Position numbers and translations under genes: made by a program. A stretch of DNA of 64,000 bases from Caulobacter sp. NIBR2454 (GTDB lineage Bacteria > Pseudomonadota > Alphaproteobacteria > Caulobacterales > Caulobacteraceae): positions 1,621,001 to 1,685,000 of the forward strand of contig NZ_CP114871.1 in the NCBI RefSeq assembly GCF_027474405.1, read 5' to 3'. This document shows positions 34,996 through 44,301 of the stretch, one piece after another (positions within the stretch are counted from its first letter, which is position 1; each line of letters begins with the position of its first letter). The notes beneath the pieces were generated by a model that saw nothing but the letters and a program-made list of their open reading frames with translations, did not search any database and had not been told where the DNA came from.

Positions 34996-35089
34996 GCACG
35001 CCCAGTAGCATTGTCTGGGCGCGGCGCCATGTCCCGAGTTCCTACCTCCGGCGATGTAAAGGCCCAGCCCGGTCGGGCGCCACTAAGGG

Positions 35090-35112
35090 ATTCTACGTAA
35101 GCGAAACCCCTG
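35090..35112 (+). promoter_or_regulatory. Possible FixJ-activated promoter element of fixK
   Basis: In the 171-bp gap between fixL and fixK, TTCTACGTAAGCGAAACC stands about 75 bp upstream of the fixK ATG. TACGTA cores occur in FixJ-dependent promoters of other alphaproteobacteria, but I could not confirm a consensus match. No TTGAT-N4-ATCAA box occurs in this gap. Confidence 0.3.
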
Positions 35113-35166
35113 AATTTCGAAGCGCCGCGGGGCCTCCTAACACTCGCTCATCAACAGGAGGGCGAA

Positions 35167-35832
35167 ATGCAGGTCCAGGTCTTCAATCCAGCTCAAGTGA
35201 TCGCCGGTCGGCGCACGTGCATGGCGGAACTGGCCTTGGGCGTTTTCGTCCCCGGGTTCTCGATGACCTTCTCGCGCAACGAGGAGATCTTCGGCGAGGA
35301 GGAAGCCGCCGAGTTCGTCTACAAGGTGCTGAGCGGCGTGGTCCGCACGACGCGTCTCCTGGACGATGGCCGCCGCCAGATCGTCGCCTTTCACATGCCG
35401 GGCGATGTCTTTGGTCTGGAAGTAGGCCCGACCCATCGGTTCTCCGCCGAGGCCGTCGGATGCTGTGAGCTGGCTCTCGTCCGCCGCACGGTGCTGGACA
35501 AGACGACCCAGAATGACCCCGCCGCCTGGCGCGCGGTCTGGACCCTGACCGCCCTCGACCTGGAACGCATGCAGGATCACATGGTCCTTCTGGGCCGCAA
35601 GACCGCCGCCGAGAAGGTCGAGGCCTTTCTGGCCGACATGTCCGCTCGCGCGCCCGCCAGCGACGGGGTCGAACTGCCCATGTCGCGCACCGACATCGCC
35701 GACTACCTTGGTCTGACCATCGAGACGGTTTCGCGCATTCTTTCCCAGATGGAGCGGGAACATCGTATCGCCCGCGCCACCTCGCGCCATGTGGTCCTCT
35801 GCGACCGCCGCCTGCTTCAGGCCGCAGCCTGA
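35167..35832 (+). CDS. fixK: Crp/Fnr-family regulator FixK
   Basis: 221 residues. An N-terminal cyclic-nucleotide-binding-type beta-roll (about 20-130) without the Fe-S cysteines of E. coli FNR, then a winged helix (TDIADYLGLTIETVSRILSQ), whose E-SR residues recognise the TTGAT half-site. RBS AGGAGG. It lies divergent to fixLJ and upstream of genes that carry TTGAT-N4-ATCAA boxes, so it is the probable output of the oxygen circuit. Confidence 0.9.
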   Translation: MQVQVFNPAQVIAGRRTCMAELALGVFVPGFSMTFSRNEEIFGEEEAAEFVYKVLSGVVRTTRLLDDGRRQIVAFHMPGDVFGLEVGPTHRFSAEAVGCCELALVRRTVLDKTTQNDPAAWRAVWTLTALDLERMQDHMVLLGRKTAAEKVEAFLADMSARAPASDGVELPMSRTDIADYLGLTIETVSRILSQMEREHRIARATSRHVVLCDRRLLQAAA

Positions 35833-35861
35833 AGACCCCCGGTCCCTCACAGGGCCAACTT

Positions 35862-35892
35862 AAGGCGCGGCTCCCCCAGGGCCGCGCCTTTT
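35862..35892. terminator. Terminator between fixK and the BON-domain gene
   Basis: Perfect 10-bp stem, left arm 35862-35871 (AAGGCGCGGC), 9-base loop, right arm 35881-35890 (GCCGCGCCTT), followed on the + strand by TTCTC. It stands between convergent stops and should serve fixK and the cydA-to-BON operon alike. Confidence 0.85.
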
Positions 35893-35898
35893 CTCATC

Positions 35899-36612
35899 TC
35901 AGTCGCGGTAATTGCGGAAGACGCGCTTCACCCACTTGAGGATCTGCTGGTGAACGGCCTTCGGCTCTACTTCCTCCCAGCTCACCTCGGTGTCGAAGAA
36001 GTTGTGGTCGGCTGGACCGGGATAGGTGCCGCCGCGGGTCACGGCGACCTTGTGTCCTCGATCCGCCGGCGCGAGCTCCAGCCACGGCGCGGGCTGGTCG
36101 TCGGGATGGTCCGCCCGCGTAAGCTCCAGGCGATAGATGTGGGCGTCGCGCTCCTTGCGGTGCAGCACCTGTCCATCGTGTCCGGCACGCCTAGCCGAGG
36201 CGATCACGTCGTTGAACACCGGCAGGACCAAGCTCTCGGCGAAGGCTTCGAACCATGACTCCGGCGCCTCCTGCGGACGCTCTATGGGGCCGCGGGTTTC
36301 ATAGCGTGTGACGGCCTCATCGATATCCAGATGCAGCGGCTCGAACGGCGCCTCATAGGTCTTGTCGTGATCGTACAGCGAGCTGGGCGCGGGCCGAGGC
36401 GCCGCTGCCTCCAGCGCGTCGAGGACGGAGACGACATCGCGCTGACGGCTGACGATCTGCAAGGCCAGCTGGCGTTCACGCTCATTGGCCACATGCCCGA
36501 ACAGGCTGACGAGGCCATGCTCCACCGCAACGCCGATGCGCTCGCTGGGCAACAGACGTTCGCCGTCGAGCGCCTTGATGATCTTCAGGCGCAGCGTCTT
36601 GTCGTTTTTCAT
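35899..36612 (-). CDS. BON-domain protein at the end of the cyd operon
   Basis: 237 residues from the ATG at 36612 (MKNDKTLRLKIIKAL). Residues about 5-65 form a BON domain (GVAVEHGLVSLFGHVANERE), a module usually involved in phospholipid or membrane association. The C-terminal ~170 residues are unfamiliar, hydrophilic, and end RVFRNYRD. No signal peptide is visible, which is unusual for BON proteins and suggests a cytoplasmic place. It starts 7 bp after hemN, so it is last in cydA-cydB-cydX-hemN-BON. Role unknown. Confidence 0.75.
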   Translation of the reverse strand: MKNDKTLRLKIIKALDGERLLPSERIGVAVEHGLVSLFGHVANERERQLALQIVSRQRDVVSVLDALEAAAPRPAPSSLYDHDKTYEAPFEPLHLDIDEAVTRYETRGPIERPQEAPESWFEAFAESLVLPVFNDVIASARRAGHDGQVLHRKERDAHIYRLELTRADHPDDQPAPWLELAPADRGHKVAVTRGGTYPGPADHNFFDTEVSWEEVEPKAVHQQILKWVKRVFRNYRD

Positions 36613-36619
36613 GATGCTC

Positions 36620-38008
36620 TCAGACGACGCGTGCGTGCCGCTGGGCCGCTGCGTCCAGGTGGGTGTCGAACAGAGCGCAGACCGAGCGGGCGAAGGGGCG
36701 TCCCCGGTCAGTGATCCGCAAGCTTGCCCCGTCGCGCCGGGCCAGACCGTCGGCCTCGAATGGAGCGAGGCGGTCGATCGCTCCGGAGAGTTCCGCCAGA
36801 TCGCGGCCATGGTTGGCGCAGACCGCCGCCAGATCGACTTCGAAGCGGCACATCAGCCGCTCGATGATCTCGCCCCGGAAGCGGTCGTCGTCGGTCAGGG
36901 CGACGCCCCGGGCGGTCGGCAGGCGACCGGACGAAACCGCCGCGCGCCAGTCACGCTCGAGGGTCAGGTTCTGCACATAGCTTTGCGGCAGCTGGCTGAT
37001 GGCCGAGGCGCCGAAACCCAGCACCGTGTGCAAGGGATCGTCGGTGTAGCCTTGGAAATTGCGGCGCAGGCGGCCCTGATCCTGCGCCATCGCCAGGCTG
37101 TCGCTCGGCAGGGCGTAGTGGTCCAGGCCCACACGCACATAGCCGGCCGCGAACAGATAGGCCGCCGCCGCTTCCGCCTGGACGAACCGTTCGTCCGCGC
37201 CCGGCAAAAGCGTCTCGTCGATCAGCCGCTGATGCGCCTTCATCCACGGCACATGCGCATAGCCGAACAGCGCGATGCGCTCGGGCCGCAGGGTCAGGAT
37301 CTGCTCCAGCGTGTCGATCACCGTATCGACGGTCTGGTTGGGCAGGCCGTACATCAGGTCCAGATTGATCGAGCCGACACCAGCCTCGCGCAGCCACTCC
37401 ACAGCGCGCGCCACCACATCGAAACCCTCGGGCCGGTTCACCGCCGCCTGCACGTCGGGCGACAGATCTTGCACGCCCAGGCTGGCGCGGCTCAGGCCGT
37501 GAAACGCCGCGGCCCGTACCCAGTCCCGCGTCAACACGGCGGGGTCCAGTTCGGCGGCGATCTGCGCGCCGGGCGAAACGTCGAACACGTGCCGCAAGGC
37601 GCCGAACAGGCGGGTCAGATCATCGCGCGAAAGCATGTTGGGTGTGCCGCCGCCCAGGTGGATGGACCGCGCCCGCAAAAAACGGCCCGGCAGCACGCTT
37701 TCCACGAGAGCCATCTCGGTTTCCAGCAAATCCACATAGGCCGAGATGCTTTCCCGGCGCGTCACCGCCCGGGTGTTGCATCCGCAGTACCAGCATAGCC
37801 GCTCACAGAAGGGGATATGCAGATACAGCGAGACCGCCTCGTCCCCCGGCAGGGCGGCCAGCCATTTCTGGTGAAGGTCGGGCCCCACGGCGTCGGTGAA
37901 CTGCGCCGCCGTGGGATAGCTGGTATAGCGCGGTGCGCGGCCGTCATAGCGGGCGATCAACTCACCCGGGGCGGCGGCCGCGCAGGGTCGCGAGACGATG
38001 GCGTTCAC
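36620..38008 (-). CDS. hemN: Oxygen-independent coproporphyrinogen III dehydrogenase
   Basis: 462 residues from a GTG that overlaps the cydX stop (GTGA). Radical-SAM motif with C68, C72 and C75 (CERLCWYC) and a HemN-type extra Cys77; motifs HLGGGTPNML and NLDLMYGLPNQT are also present. It oxidatively decarboxylates coproporphyrinogen III to protoporphyrinogen IX without oxygen, sustaining haem supply for cytochrome bd under low oxygen. Its place inside the cyd operon fits that role. Confidence 0.93.
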   Translation of the reverse strand: MNAIVSRPCAAAAPGELIARYDGRAPRYTSYPTAAQFTDAVGPDLHQKWLAALPGDEAVSLYLHIPFCERLCWYCGCNTRAVTRRESISAYVDLLETEMALVESVLPGRFLRARSIHLGGGTPNMLSRDDLTRLFGALRHVFDVSPGAQIAAELDPAVLTRDWVRAAAFHGLSRASLGVQDLSPDVQAAVNRPEGFDVVARAVEWLREAGVGSINLDLMYGLPNQTVDTVIDTLEQILTLRPERIALFGYAHVPWMKAHQRLIDETLLPGADERFVQAEAAAAYLFAAGYVRVGLDHYALPSDSLAMAQDQGRLRRNFQGYTDDPLHTVLGFGASAISQLPQSYVQNLTLERDWRAAVSSGRLPTARGVALTDDDRFRGEIIERLMCRFEVDLAAVCANHGRDLAELSGAIDRLAPFEADGLARRDGASLRITDRGRPFARSVCALFDTHLDAAAQRHARVV

Positions 38009-38124
38009 GGCTCGGACAAGCCTTCGTCACCATCGTCGAACAGTTGGAACTCGTGCCAGATGCCGTTCAGGATTCCGAACGCCACCGCCAGACCAAGCCC
38101 CAGAATCCAGGCGAAATACCACAT
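38005..38124 (-). CDS. cydX: Cytochrome bd accessory subunit CydX
   Basis: A 39-residue protein easily missed because of its size. It begins MWYFAWILGLGL, continues through one membrane helix and an invariant-looking GIWHEFQ, and ends in an acidic tail. Start ATG at 38124 has AAGGAGAA upstream; it lies 22 bp after cydB. CydX (YbgT family) stabilises the haems of the bd oxidase. Its stop overlaps the hemN GTG start. Confidence 0.93.
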   Translation of the reverse strand: MWYFAWILGLGLAVAFGILNGIWHEFQLFDDGDEGLSEP

Positions 38125-38146
38125 GGTCGGTTCTCCTTCTTGAGGC

Positions 38147-39295
38147 TCAGTAGAGGTCGGGATTGGTGGTCAGGGCGGCGGTGCTGGTCCGGCCCCACAG
38201 CACTTTGTAGACCCAGGCCGTGTAGATCAGGATCAGCGGCAGGAAGACGGCCGTCACCACCAGCATGATGAACAGCGTGCCGTGGCTAGAGGATGCGTTC
38301 CACGCCGTCAGGCTCGACCGCGGGTCGATCGTGCTGGGCAGGATGAACGGGAACATCGACAGGCCGACGGTGGAGATGATGCCCACGGCCGAAGCGGACG
38401 ATCCGGCGAAGGCCAGCGGCTCCGAGCGCTTCCACAGACCCGCCAGGGCGGCGACGGCGCCCAGGAAGCCGAGCGCCGGAGCGATCAGCATCCACGGGTA
38501 GCGGCCGTAGTTGTCCAGCCAGGCGCCGGGCGCGGCCACGACGGCGGTGCGCAGCGGGTTGGACGGGCCGGACGGATCAGCCAGGCCCTCGATGCGGAAA
38601 CCCAGCGGACCGAAGGCGATGAACAGGCCGCCGATGGCGAATAGGGCCACGCTGGCCAGGGCCGCGATGGTGCCATAGGCCCGCGCGCGATCCAGGATCG
38701 GGCCGCGCTCGGCCTTGACCCCCAGCCAAGCCGCCCCGTGCAGCACCAGCATCGAAACCGACAGCAGGCCGCAGATCAGAGTGAAGGGCGTGAACAGGCC
38801 CAGGAAGGGTCCCTCATAGAAGGCGCGCATGTCGCCATCGAGACGGAAGGGCGCGCCTTGCAGGACATTGCCCATGGCCACCCCGAACACCAGGGCCGGG
38901 ACAAAGCCGCCCACGAACAGTGACCAGTCCCAGAAGGCGCGCCAGCGCGGGTCCTTGCGCTTGGAGCGATACTTGAACGCCACCGGCCGCAGGATCAGGG
39001 CCGACAACACAAGGAACATGGCCAGATAGAAGCCGGAGAAGCTCACCGCATAGACGAACGGCCAGGCCGCGAAGATCGCGCCGCCGCCCAGGATGAACCA
39101 CACCTGGTTGCCTTCCCAGGTCGCGCCGATGGTGTTGATCACCATGCGGCGCTCTTCGTCCTTGCGGGCCACGAAGGGCAGCAGGGCGCCGACCCCCATG
39201 TCGAACCCGTCGGTGAGAGCGAAGGCGATCAGCAGCACGCCGACGAGGGCCCACCAGATGATGCGCAGGGTGGCGTAGTCGAGAGGAAGTTCCAT
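38147..39295 (-). CDS. cydB: Cytochrome bd quinol oxidase subunit II
   Basis: 382 residues with about eight membrane helices. Start MELPLDYATLRIIWWALVG and the segment FALTDGFDMGVGALLPFVA are hallmarks of CydB; TWEGNQVWFI is also conserved. CydB holds the quinol oxidase together with CydA and CydX in the inner membrane. Gap of 25 bp to cydA. Confidence 0.95.
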   Translation of the reverse strand: MELPLDYATLRIIWWALVGVLLIAFALTDGFDMGVGALLPFVARKDEERRMVINTIGATWEGNQVWFILGGGAIFAAWPFVYAVSFSGFYLAMFLVLSALILRPVAFKYRSKRKDPRWRAFWDWSLFVGGFVPALVFGVAMGNVLQGAPFRLDGDMRAFYEGPFLGLFTPFTLICGLLSVSMLVLHGAAWLGVKAERGPILDRARAYGTIAALASVALFAIGGLFIAFGPLGFRIEGLADPSGPSNPLRTAVVAAPGAWLDNYGRYPWMLIAPALGFLGAVAALAGLWKRSEPLAFAGSSASAVGIISTVGLSMFPFILPSTIDPRSSLTAWNASSSHGTLFIMLVVTAVFLPLILIYTAWVYKVLWGRTSTAALTTNPDLY

Positions 39296-39320
39296 GACTT
39301 GGTTTCCTTGAGGCGTCGGG

Positions 39321-40883
39321 TCAGGCGACGGCTTCGGCGTTGGGCGCGCGCTGCGGGTCGAACTCTTCTTGCTGGGCGAACGGTCCCTTCTTGATCGTGT
39401 GCAGGATCAGTCCGACCTCCACGACCGCCAGGGCGCCGTAGAAGACCGTGAACCCGACGATCGTGGTCCACAGCTGGGCCACTGTCAGGGACGAAGCGCC
39501 CAGGAAGGTCGGCAGGACCCCTTCGACCGCCCAGGGCTGACGACCAACTTCCGCCAGTATCCACCCCAGCTCGGTGGCGACCCAGGGCAGGGGGATGGCC
39601 AGCACCGCCAGGCGCAGGAACCAACGCGTATCGTGCTTGCGCAGGGTGACCAGGATGAAGGCCGTGGCGAACAGGGCGATCATCAGCAGGCCGATGCCGG
39701 CCATGATGCGGAACGACCAGAACATCAGCGGCACGTTCGGCACGGTGTCCCAGGCCGCCTTCTCGATCAGGGCGGCGTCGGCCATGCGCGGATCGGCGAC
39801 GTAGCGCTTGAGCAGCAGCCCGTAGCCAAGGTCGCGGCGATGTTGTTCGAAGATGGCGCGGGCGCCGACGTCAGCCGGGTTGGCTTTGAGCGTCTCCAGC
39901 GCGCCATAGGCGACCACGCCGGATTCGATGCGGTCCTGCGCCTGGGCGACGAGTTCGAAGATGCCCTCGACCGGCTTGTCGATGCTGCGCGTCGCGATCA
40001 GGCCCAGCACATAGGGGATTTTGACTTCGGCGTGGGTCTTGCGATCCGCCAAACTCGGAATGCCGAAGGCGGCGAGGCCGGCGGGGGCCGGTTCGGTCTC
40101 CCACATGGCTTCAAGCGCCGCGAGCTTCATTTTCTGGTTGTCGGTGAGGGCGTAGCCGCTCTCATCGCCGAGCACGACGACCGACAGCGACGAGGCCAGA
40201 CCGAAGGCGGCCGCCACGGTCATCGACCGCTTGGCGAAGCCCACCCACTTGCCCTTGAGCAGGTAATAGGCCGACACCCCCAGCACGAAGACCGAGGCGA
40301 TCACGTAGCCGGCGCTGACCGTGTGGACGAACTTGGCCTGGGCGACGGGGTTGAACAGCACCGCGGCGAAGTCCGTGACTTCCATGCGCATGGTGTCGGG
40401 GTTGAAGCTCGAACCCACCGGGTTCTGCATCCAGCCGTTGGCGATCAGGATCCACAGGGCCGACAGGTTGGTGCCCAGCGCCACCATGAAGGTGACGAAC
40501 AGGTGCCCGACCTTGGAAAGCTTGTCCCAGCCGAAGAACATCAGGCCCACGAACGTGGCTTCCAGGAAGAAGGCCATCAGGCCTTCGATCGCTAGGGGCG
40601 CCCCGAAGATGTCGCCGACGTAGTGGGAGTAGTAGGACCAGTTCATCCCGAACTGGAACTCCATGGTGATCCCGGTCGCGACGCCGAGCACGAAGTTGAT
40701 TCCGAACAGGGTTCCCCAGAACCGTGTGACCGTCCGCCAGATCGGGCGCTTGGTCATCACGTAGATGGCCTCCATGATCACGAGCATGAAGGACAGCCCC
40801 AGGGTCAGGGGCACGAACAGGAAGTGATAGAGCGCTGTAAGCGCGAATTGCAGGCGGGATAGGTCTACGACGGCTAGGTCCAT
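39321..40883 (-). CDS. cydA: Cytochrome bd quinol oxidase subunit I
   Basis: 520 residues. Haem ligands are visible as His19 (LYHFLFVPL), a His near 186 (KFVHTVSAGYV) and a Met in the helix MFWSFRIMAG; GRQPW is conserved. The long periplasmic Q-loop (about 250-380) makes this an E. coli bd-I type, not the short-loop CIO type. It reduces oxygen with high affinity. First gene of the five-gene operon behind a perfect FNR-type box. Confidence 0.95.
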   Translation of the reverse strand: MDLAVVDLSRLQFALTALYHFLFVPLTLGLSFMLVIMEAIYVMTKRPIWRTVTRFWGTLFGINFVLGVATGITMEFQFGMNWSYYSHYVGDIFGAPLAIEGLMAFFLEATFVGLMFFGWDKLSKVGHLFVTFMVALGTNLSALWILIANGWMQNPVGSSFNPDTMRMEVTDFAAVLFNPVAQAKFVHTVSAGYVIASVFVLGVSAYYLLKGKWVGFAKRSMTVAAAFGLASSLSVVVLGDESGYALTDNQKMKLAALEAMWETEPAPAGLAAFGIPSLADRKTHAEVKIPYVLGLIATRSIDKPVEGIFELVAQAQDRIESGVVAYGALETLKANPADVGARAIFEQHRRDLGYGLLLKRYVADPRMADAALIEKAAWDTVPNVPLMFWSFRIMAGIGLLMIALFATAFILVTLRKHDTRWFLRLAVLAIPLPWVATELGWILAEVGRQPWAVEGVLPTFLGASSLTVAQLWTTIVGFTVFYGALAVVEVGLILHTIKKGPFAQQEEFDPQRAPNAEAVA

Positions 40884-40960
40884 GGTCGGCTCCGCTGGAG
40901 CGGTCGCCGATAACGACCGCCATGAAGTAGGTCCTTTAAGAGCGTAGCGAATGCGCTTCT

Positions 40961-40974
40961 TTGATCCGGATCAA
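40961..40974. promoter_or_regulatory. FNR/FixK box between cydA and cydD
   Basis: TTGATCCGGATCAA, a perfect match to the palindromic TTGAT-N4-ATCAA consensus, in the 124-bp gap between the divergent cydA and cydD starts. A class II activator position (-41.5) would put a cydA start near 40926, with TTAAAG as a -10 at 40939-40934. The same geometry does not work for cydD, because the start would fall at its ATG, so cydD control through this box is less certain. Confidence 0.9.
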
Positions 40975-41007
40975 GTGAAAGCCACGGTTGGATCGGTAGG
41001 AGATTGT

Positions 41008-42657
41008 ATGGACGCCGCATCACCCTCTCTCGCTGACCGGAGCACATCTCCCCAGATGCTGCTTCGCGACGCGGCGCGGGCGGGCGGAAGGTCCAGCCGT
41101 CGCGGCGCGTTGTTCCTGATTGGCGACGCCGCGGCGGCGACTGCTTTCGCCGCCGGGATAGCGCTCTCGATCGCACATCTGGCCGGCGGCCTCGCCGCTG
41201 TGTGGCCGTGGCTCATGCTGCTGGCCGTGGGCGCCGTCCTGCGCGGCCTGCTCGCCCGGGGCGCGATGCTAGCCGGCGTCGACGCCGCTGGTCAGGTCAA
41301 GGCGGCCATGCGCCGCCAAGCGACGACTGGCCTGTTCCAGCCGATTCGCGCCCGCTCGACCGCCAACACCCTGGTGGAGGGCGTAGAGGCGCTGGACGGC
41401 TATATCTCACGCTTCGCTCCCGCCCGTCTGGCCGCCGTCATCACGCCCCTGGCCCTGATCGCTGTCGCCGCCTTCGCCAGTCCGGTGGTGGCGGGGATCA
41501 TACTGTTCACCCTCGCGCCCTTCATCATCGGCATGGCCCTGGCCGGCATGGCGGCGGCCGAGGAGTCGCGCCGCCAGTTCGAGGCGCTGGAACGTCTGTC
41601 GGGGTTATTCCTCGACCGTATCCGCGCCCTGCCGACCGTGCTCGTCTTCCAGGCCGAGGGCCGCACGACCGAGCAGCTGGCCATCCGTTCGCGCGAGCTG
41701 CAGCGACGCACCGTTCGAGTCCTGCAGAAGGCCTTCCTGTCGTCCGCCGTCCTTGAGTTCTTCGCGGCGCTCTCGGTGGCGCTGGTCGCCGTCTATTGCG
41801 GCTTCAATCTGCTGGGCCTGCTGCCGTTCCCTGTTCCGGAGAAGCTGGACCTGGCGCGGGCCTTCTTCGTCCTGGCCCTCGCGCCCGAGGTCTATGCGCC
41901 CCTGCGTCGCCTGGCCGCCGCCTATCACGACCGGCAGGCCGCCGAGGCCGCGATCCCTGCGGTCATGGAGCTGGCCCGAACCCACGAGGCGACTGTCGCC
42001 GCCGCGCCGCGGCCGACAACGGCGCCGGCCCTCGGCCTGCACGAGGTGACGCTTTCCTATCCCGGCGGAGAGGGGCCGGTTCTTGACCGGCTGTCTCTCG
42101 ACGTGCCGGCCGGCGGCTTCGTGGCGATCGTCGGTCCCAGCGGTTCTGGCAAGAGCAGCCTGCTGCATCTGCTGGTCGGCCTGGCCCCCTTGAGCGGCGG
42201 GGCGATCACGGTCGATGGCCAACGCCTCGACCCTGGCGCATCCCTGGCCCCCGCCGTTGCGTGGGCGGGCCAGACCCCACTGATTGTCGCTGGAACTTTG
42301 GCCCAGAACATCGCCCTGGCCTGGCCGGACGCCAGCCGCCAGCAGGTCGAGACCGCCGCCCGCCGCGCGGGCCTGGGCGGGCTGATCGACCACAGGCCGC
42401 AGGGCCTGGACACGCCGCTGGACGAACGGGGCGGCGGCCTCTCGGGCGGAGAGCGCCGCAAGCTCGCCTTGGCCCGCGCCTTCCTCAAGCCCGCGCCCAT
42501 CCTCCTGCTCGACGAACCCACCGCCAATCTCGATGACGACAGCGCCGCGGTCCTGTTGCCCCTGATCCTTGAGGCGGCGAGGGGGCGAACGACCCTGATC
42601 GCCACTCACGATGCGCGCCTGATCGCCGCCGCTCCTCAGGTCCTGACGCTGGCATGA
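41008..42657 (+). CDS. cydD: ABC transporter CydD, cytochrome bd assembly
   Basis: 549 residues from the ATG at 41008 (AGGAG upstream). A longer frame to 40951 is rejected because it runs through the FNR box. Six membrane helices in the first ~330 residues, then an ATPase with Walker A GPSGSGKSSLLHLL, signature LSGGERRKLALARA and Walker B ILLLDEPTANLD. CydDC exports cysteine/glutathione and is needed for haem insertion into the bd oxidase. Overlaps cydC by 4 bases. Confidence 0.92.
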   Translation: MDAASPSLADRSTSPQMLLRDAARAGGRSSRRGALFLIGDAAAATAFAAGIALSIAHLAGGLAAVWPWLMLLAVGAVLRGLLARGAMLAGVDAAGQVKAAMRRQATTGLFQPIRARSTANTLVEGVEALDGYISRFAPARLAAVITPLALIAVAAFASPVVAGIILFTLAPFIIGMALAGMAAAEESRRQFEALERLSGLFLDRIRALPTVLVFQAEGRTTEQLAIRSRELQRRTVRVLQKAFLSSAVLEFFAALSVALVAVYCGFNLLGLLPFPVPEKLDLARAFFVLALAPEVYAPLRRLAAAYHDRQAAEAAIPAVMELARTHEATVAAAPRPTTAPALGLHEVTLSYPGGEGPVLDRLSLDVPAGGFVAIVGPSGSGKSSLLHLLVGLAPLSGGAITVDGQRLDPGASLAPAVAWAGQTPLIVAGTLAQNIALAWPDASRQQVETAARRAGLGGLIDHRPQGLDTPLDERGGGLSGGERRKLALARAFLKPAPILLLDEPTANLDDDSAAVLLPLILEAARGRTTLIATHDARLIAAAPQVLTLA

Positions 42658-44297
42658 CCGCGCTCGAACAACTGATCCGTCACGAGAAACGCCAGCAGGC
42701 GGGGCGGCTGTGGTTCGCCGGCGCCAGCGCGGTGGTGGCCGCCATCGCGGCGGTGGTGCTGTTGGGCATTTCCGGCTGGTTCATCACCGGCGCGGCTCTG
42801 GCCGGCGTCGCGGGTCTGGCGACCGCTCACACATTCAACTTCCTGCTGCCCAGCGCCATGATCCGCCTGCTGGCCATCCTGCGCACGGCCTTTCGCTATC
42901 TGGAGCGCCTGCAGGGTCACCAGGCCGCGCTCGGCGCATTGGCCGGCATCAGGCCACGCCTGTTCGCCTCGCTCGCCGCCGCGCCGCCCCAGACCGCCCT
43001 TGGCTATTCCGCTGGCGAGGCGTCGGCTCGGTTCATCCAGGATGTGGACGCCATCGAGGCGATGTTCGTCCGGATATCGGCCCATGCCGGGGCCGTCGCC
43101 AGCCTGATCGCCGGCCTGGCCCTGACCGCTCTGGCTGGATGGCCGGCCCTGGCCGTGCTGGTCCTCTTCATCGCTCTGGCTGCAGTCAGCGCCGTGGCGA
43201 CCAGTCGCAAGGTCGCGTCCGGTCCCGCTTCGGATGTCCGCCAGGCGGTCGGGCGTTTCAAGGAGACCGTCGCCCACACGGCCGACGCGGCGCCGGAACT
43301 GCGCTGCTACGGCCTGGAGACCTGGGCCGCCGACCGCATCGCCGCCCAGGACCAGGCCCTGACCGACAGCCGCCGGCGTCTCGCGCGGATCGCGGCGCTT
43401 TCGATCCTGGCCCAGGCCGCCCTTAGCGGCCTGGCGGTCGTCTTTGTCATCATCGCCGCGCGTCACGCCTCCTTGCCGTTGGCCGCCCTCGCGGCCCTGG
43501 CCACGGCGATGACCATGGAGGGCGTGCAGTCGCTTGTCCGGTCCATGGAACAGGACGGCGACGCCCGCGCCGCGTCTCGCCGCCTGGAGCCCGTCCTGCA
43601 GCATGCGCCGCGTTCGGCCAGCCGGCTTCGCCTCGCCGTTCCCGTCATCCAGTTGACGGACCTTGGCCAGCGGCTGGAGCCTGGCGCCCGTCTCGCGATC
43701 TGCGGACCGTCCGGCGTGGGCAAGACGACCCTGGTTGAGCAACTCATCGGCCTTCGTCCCGCGCCGCACGGCGCTATCCTCCTCGGCGGCGCGGATCTGG
43801 CGCGGCTGGATGTCCAGGTCGCCCGCGCCGCCTTCGCCTACGCCGCGCAGGACCCGATCCTGCTGACCGGCACGGTGCGTGAAAACCTTCAACTGGCCGC
43901 GCCCAAAGCCGACGACGAGACCCTGTGGTCTGCGCTCTTCGACGCCGGGTTGGACGAGCGCGTGCGCCGCTTGCCCGCCGGCCTCGATGCCTGGCTGGGG
44001 GAGGGCGGCGACGAGTTGTCAGGCGGCGAACGCCGGCGCCTCGCCCTGGCCCGCGCTTTGCTGCGGCCCGCTCCCTGGCTCCTGCTCGACGAGCCGACCG
44101 AGGGTCTGGACGCGGCCACCGAAGCGCTCGTCCTTGACCGTCTCGACCGCCGCCTGACCGCCAGCGGCCAAGGCCTGATCGTGGTCTCTCACCGCCCCGC
44201 GCCGCTCGCCCTGTGCGACAGGCTGCTCGTGGTCGAAGGCCTGGGCGCCGATGGGCGTGTTCTAATGGCGCCGCCACCGCTCGAACGCCGGGCATGA
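42654..44297 (+). CDS. cydC: ABC transporter CydC, cytochrome bd assembly
   Basis: 547 residues, partner of CydD. Membrane domain over the first ~300 residues, then Walker A GPSGVGKTTLVEQLIG, signature LSGGERRRLALARALL and Walker B WLLLDEPTEGLD. The last two ATPase loops include VVSHRP. The ATGA overlap with cydD indicates a coupled heterodimer. A terminator hairpin begins 5 bp after its stop. Confidence 0.92.
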   Translation: MTALEQLIRHEKRQQAGRLWFAGASAVVAAIAAVVLLGISGWFITGAALAGVAGLATAHTFNFLLPSAMIRLLAILRTAFRYLERLQGHQAALGALAGIRPRLFASLAAAPPQTALGYSAGEASARFIQDVDAIEAMFVRISAHAGAVASLIAGLALTALAGWPALAVLVLFIALAAVSAVATSRKVASGPASDVRQAVGRFKETVAHTADAAPELRCYGLETWAADRIAAQDQALTDSRRRLARIAALSILAQAALSGLAVVFVIIAARHASLPLAALAALATAMTMEGVQSLVRSMEQDGDARAASRRLEPVLQHAPRSASRLRLAVPVIQLTDLGQRLEPGARLAICGPSGVGKTTLVEQLIGLRPAPHGAILLGGADLARLDVQVARAAFAYAAQDPILLTGTVRENLQLAAPKADDETLWSALFDAGLDERVRRLPAGLDAWLGEGGDELSGGERRRLALARALLRPAPWLLLDEPTEGLDAATEALVLDRLDRRLTASGQGLIVVSHRPAPLALCDRLLVVEGLGADGRVLMAPPPLERRA

Positions 44298-44301
44298 AAA
44301 A

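Noticed and set aside
40951..41007. Longer cydD start adding 19 residues.
   Set aside because: The extension would run through the perfect FNR box; the ATG at 41008 has AGGAG and fits CydD homologues.
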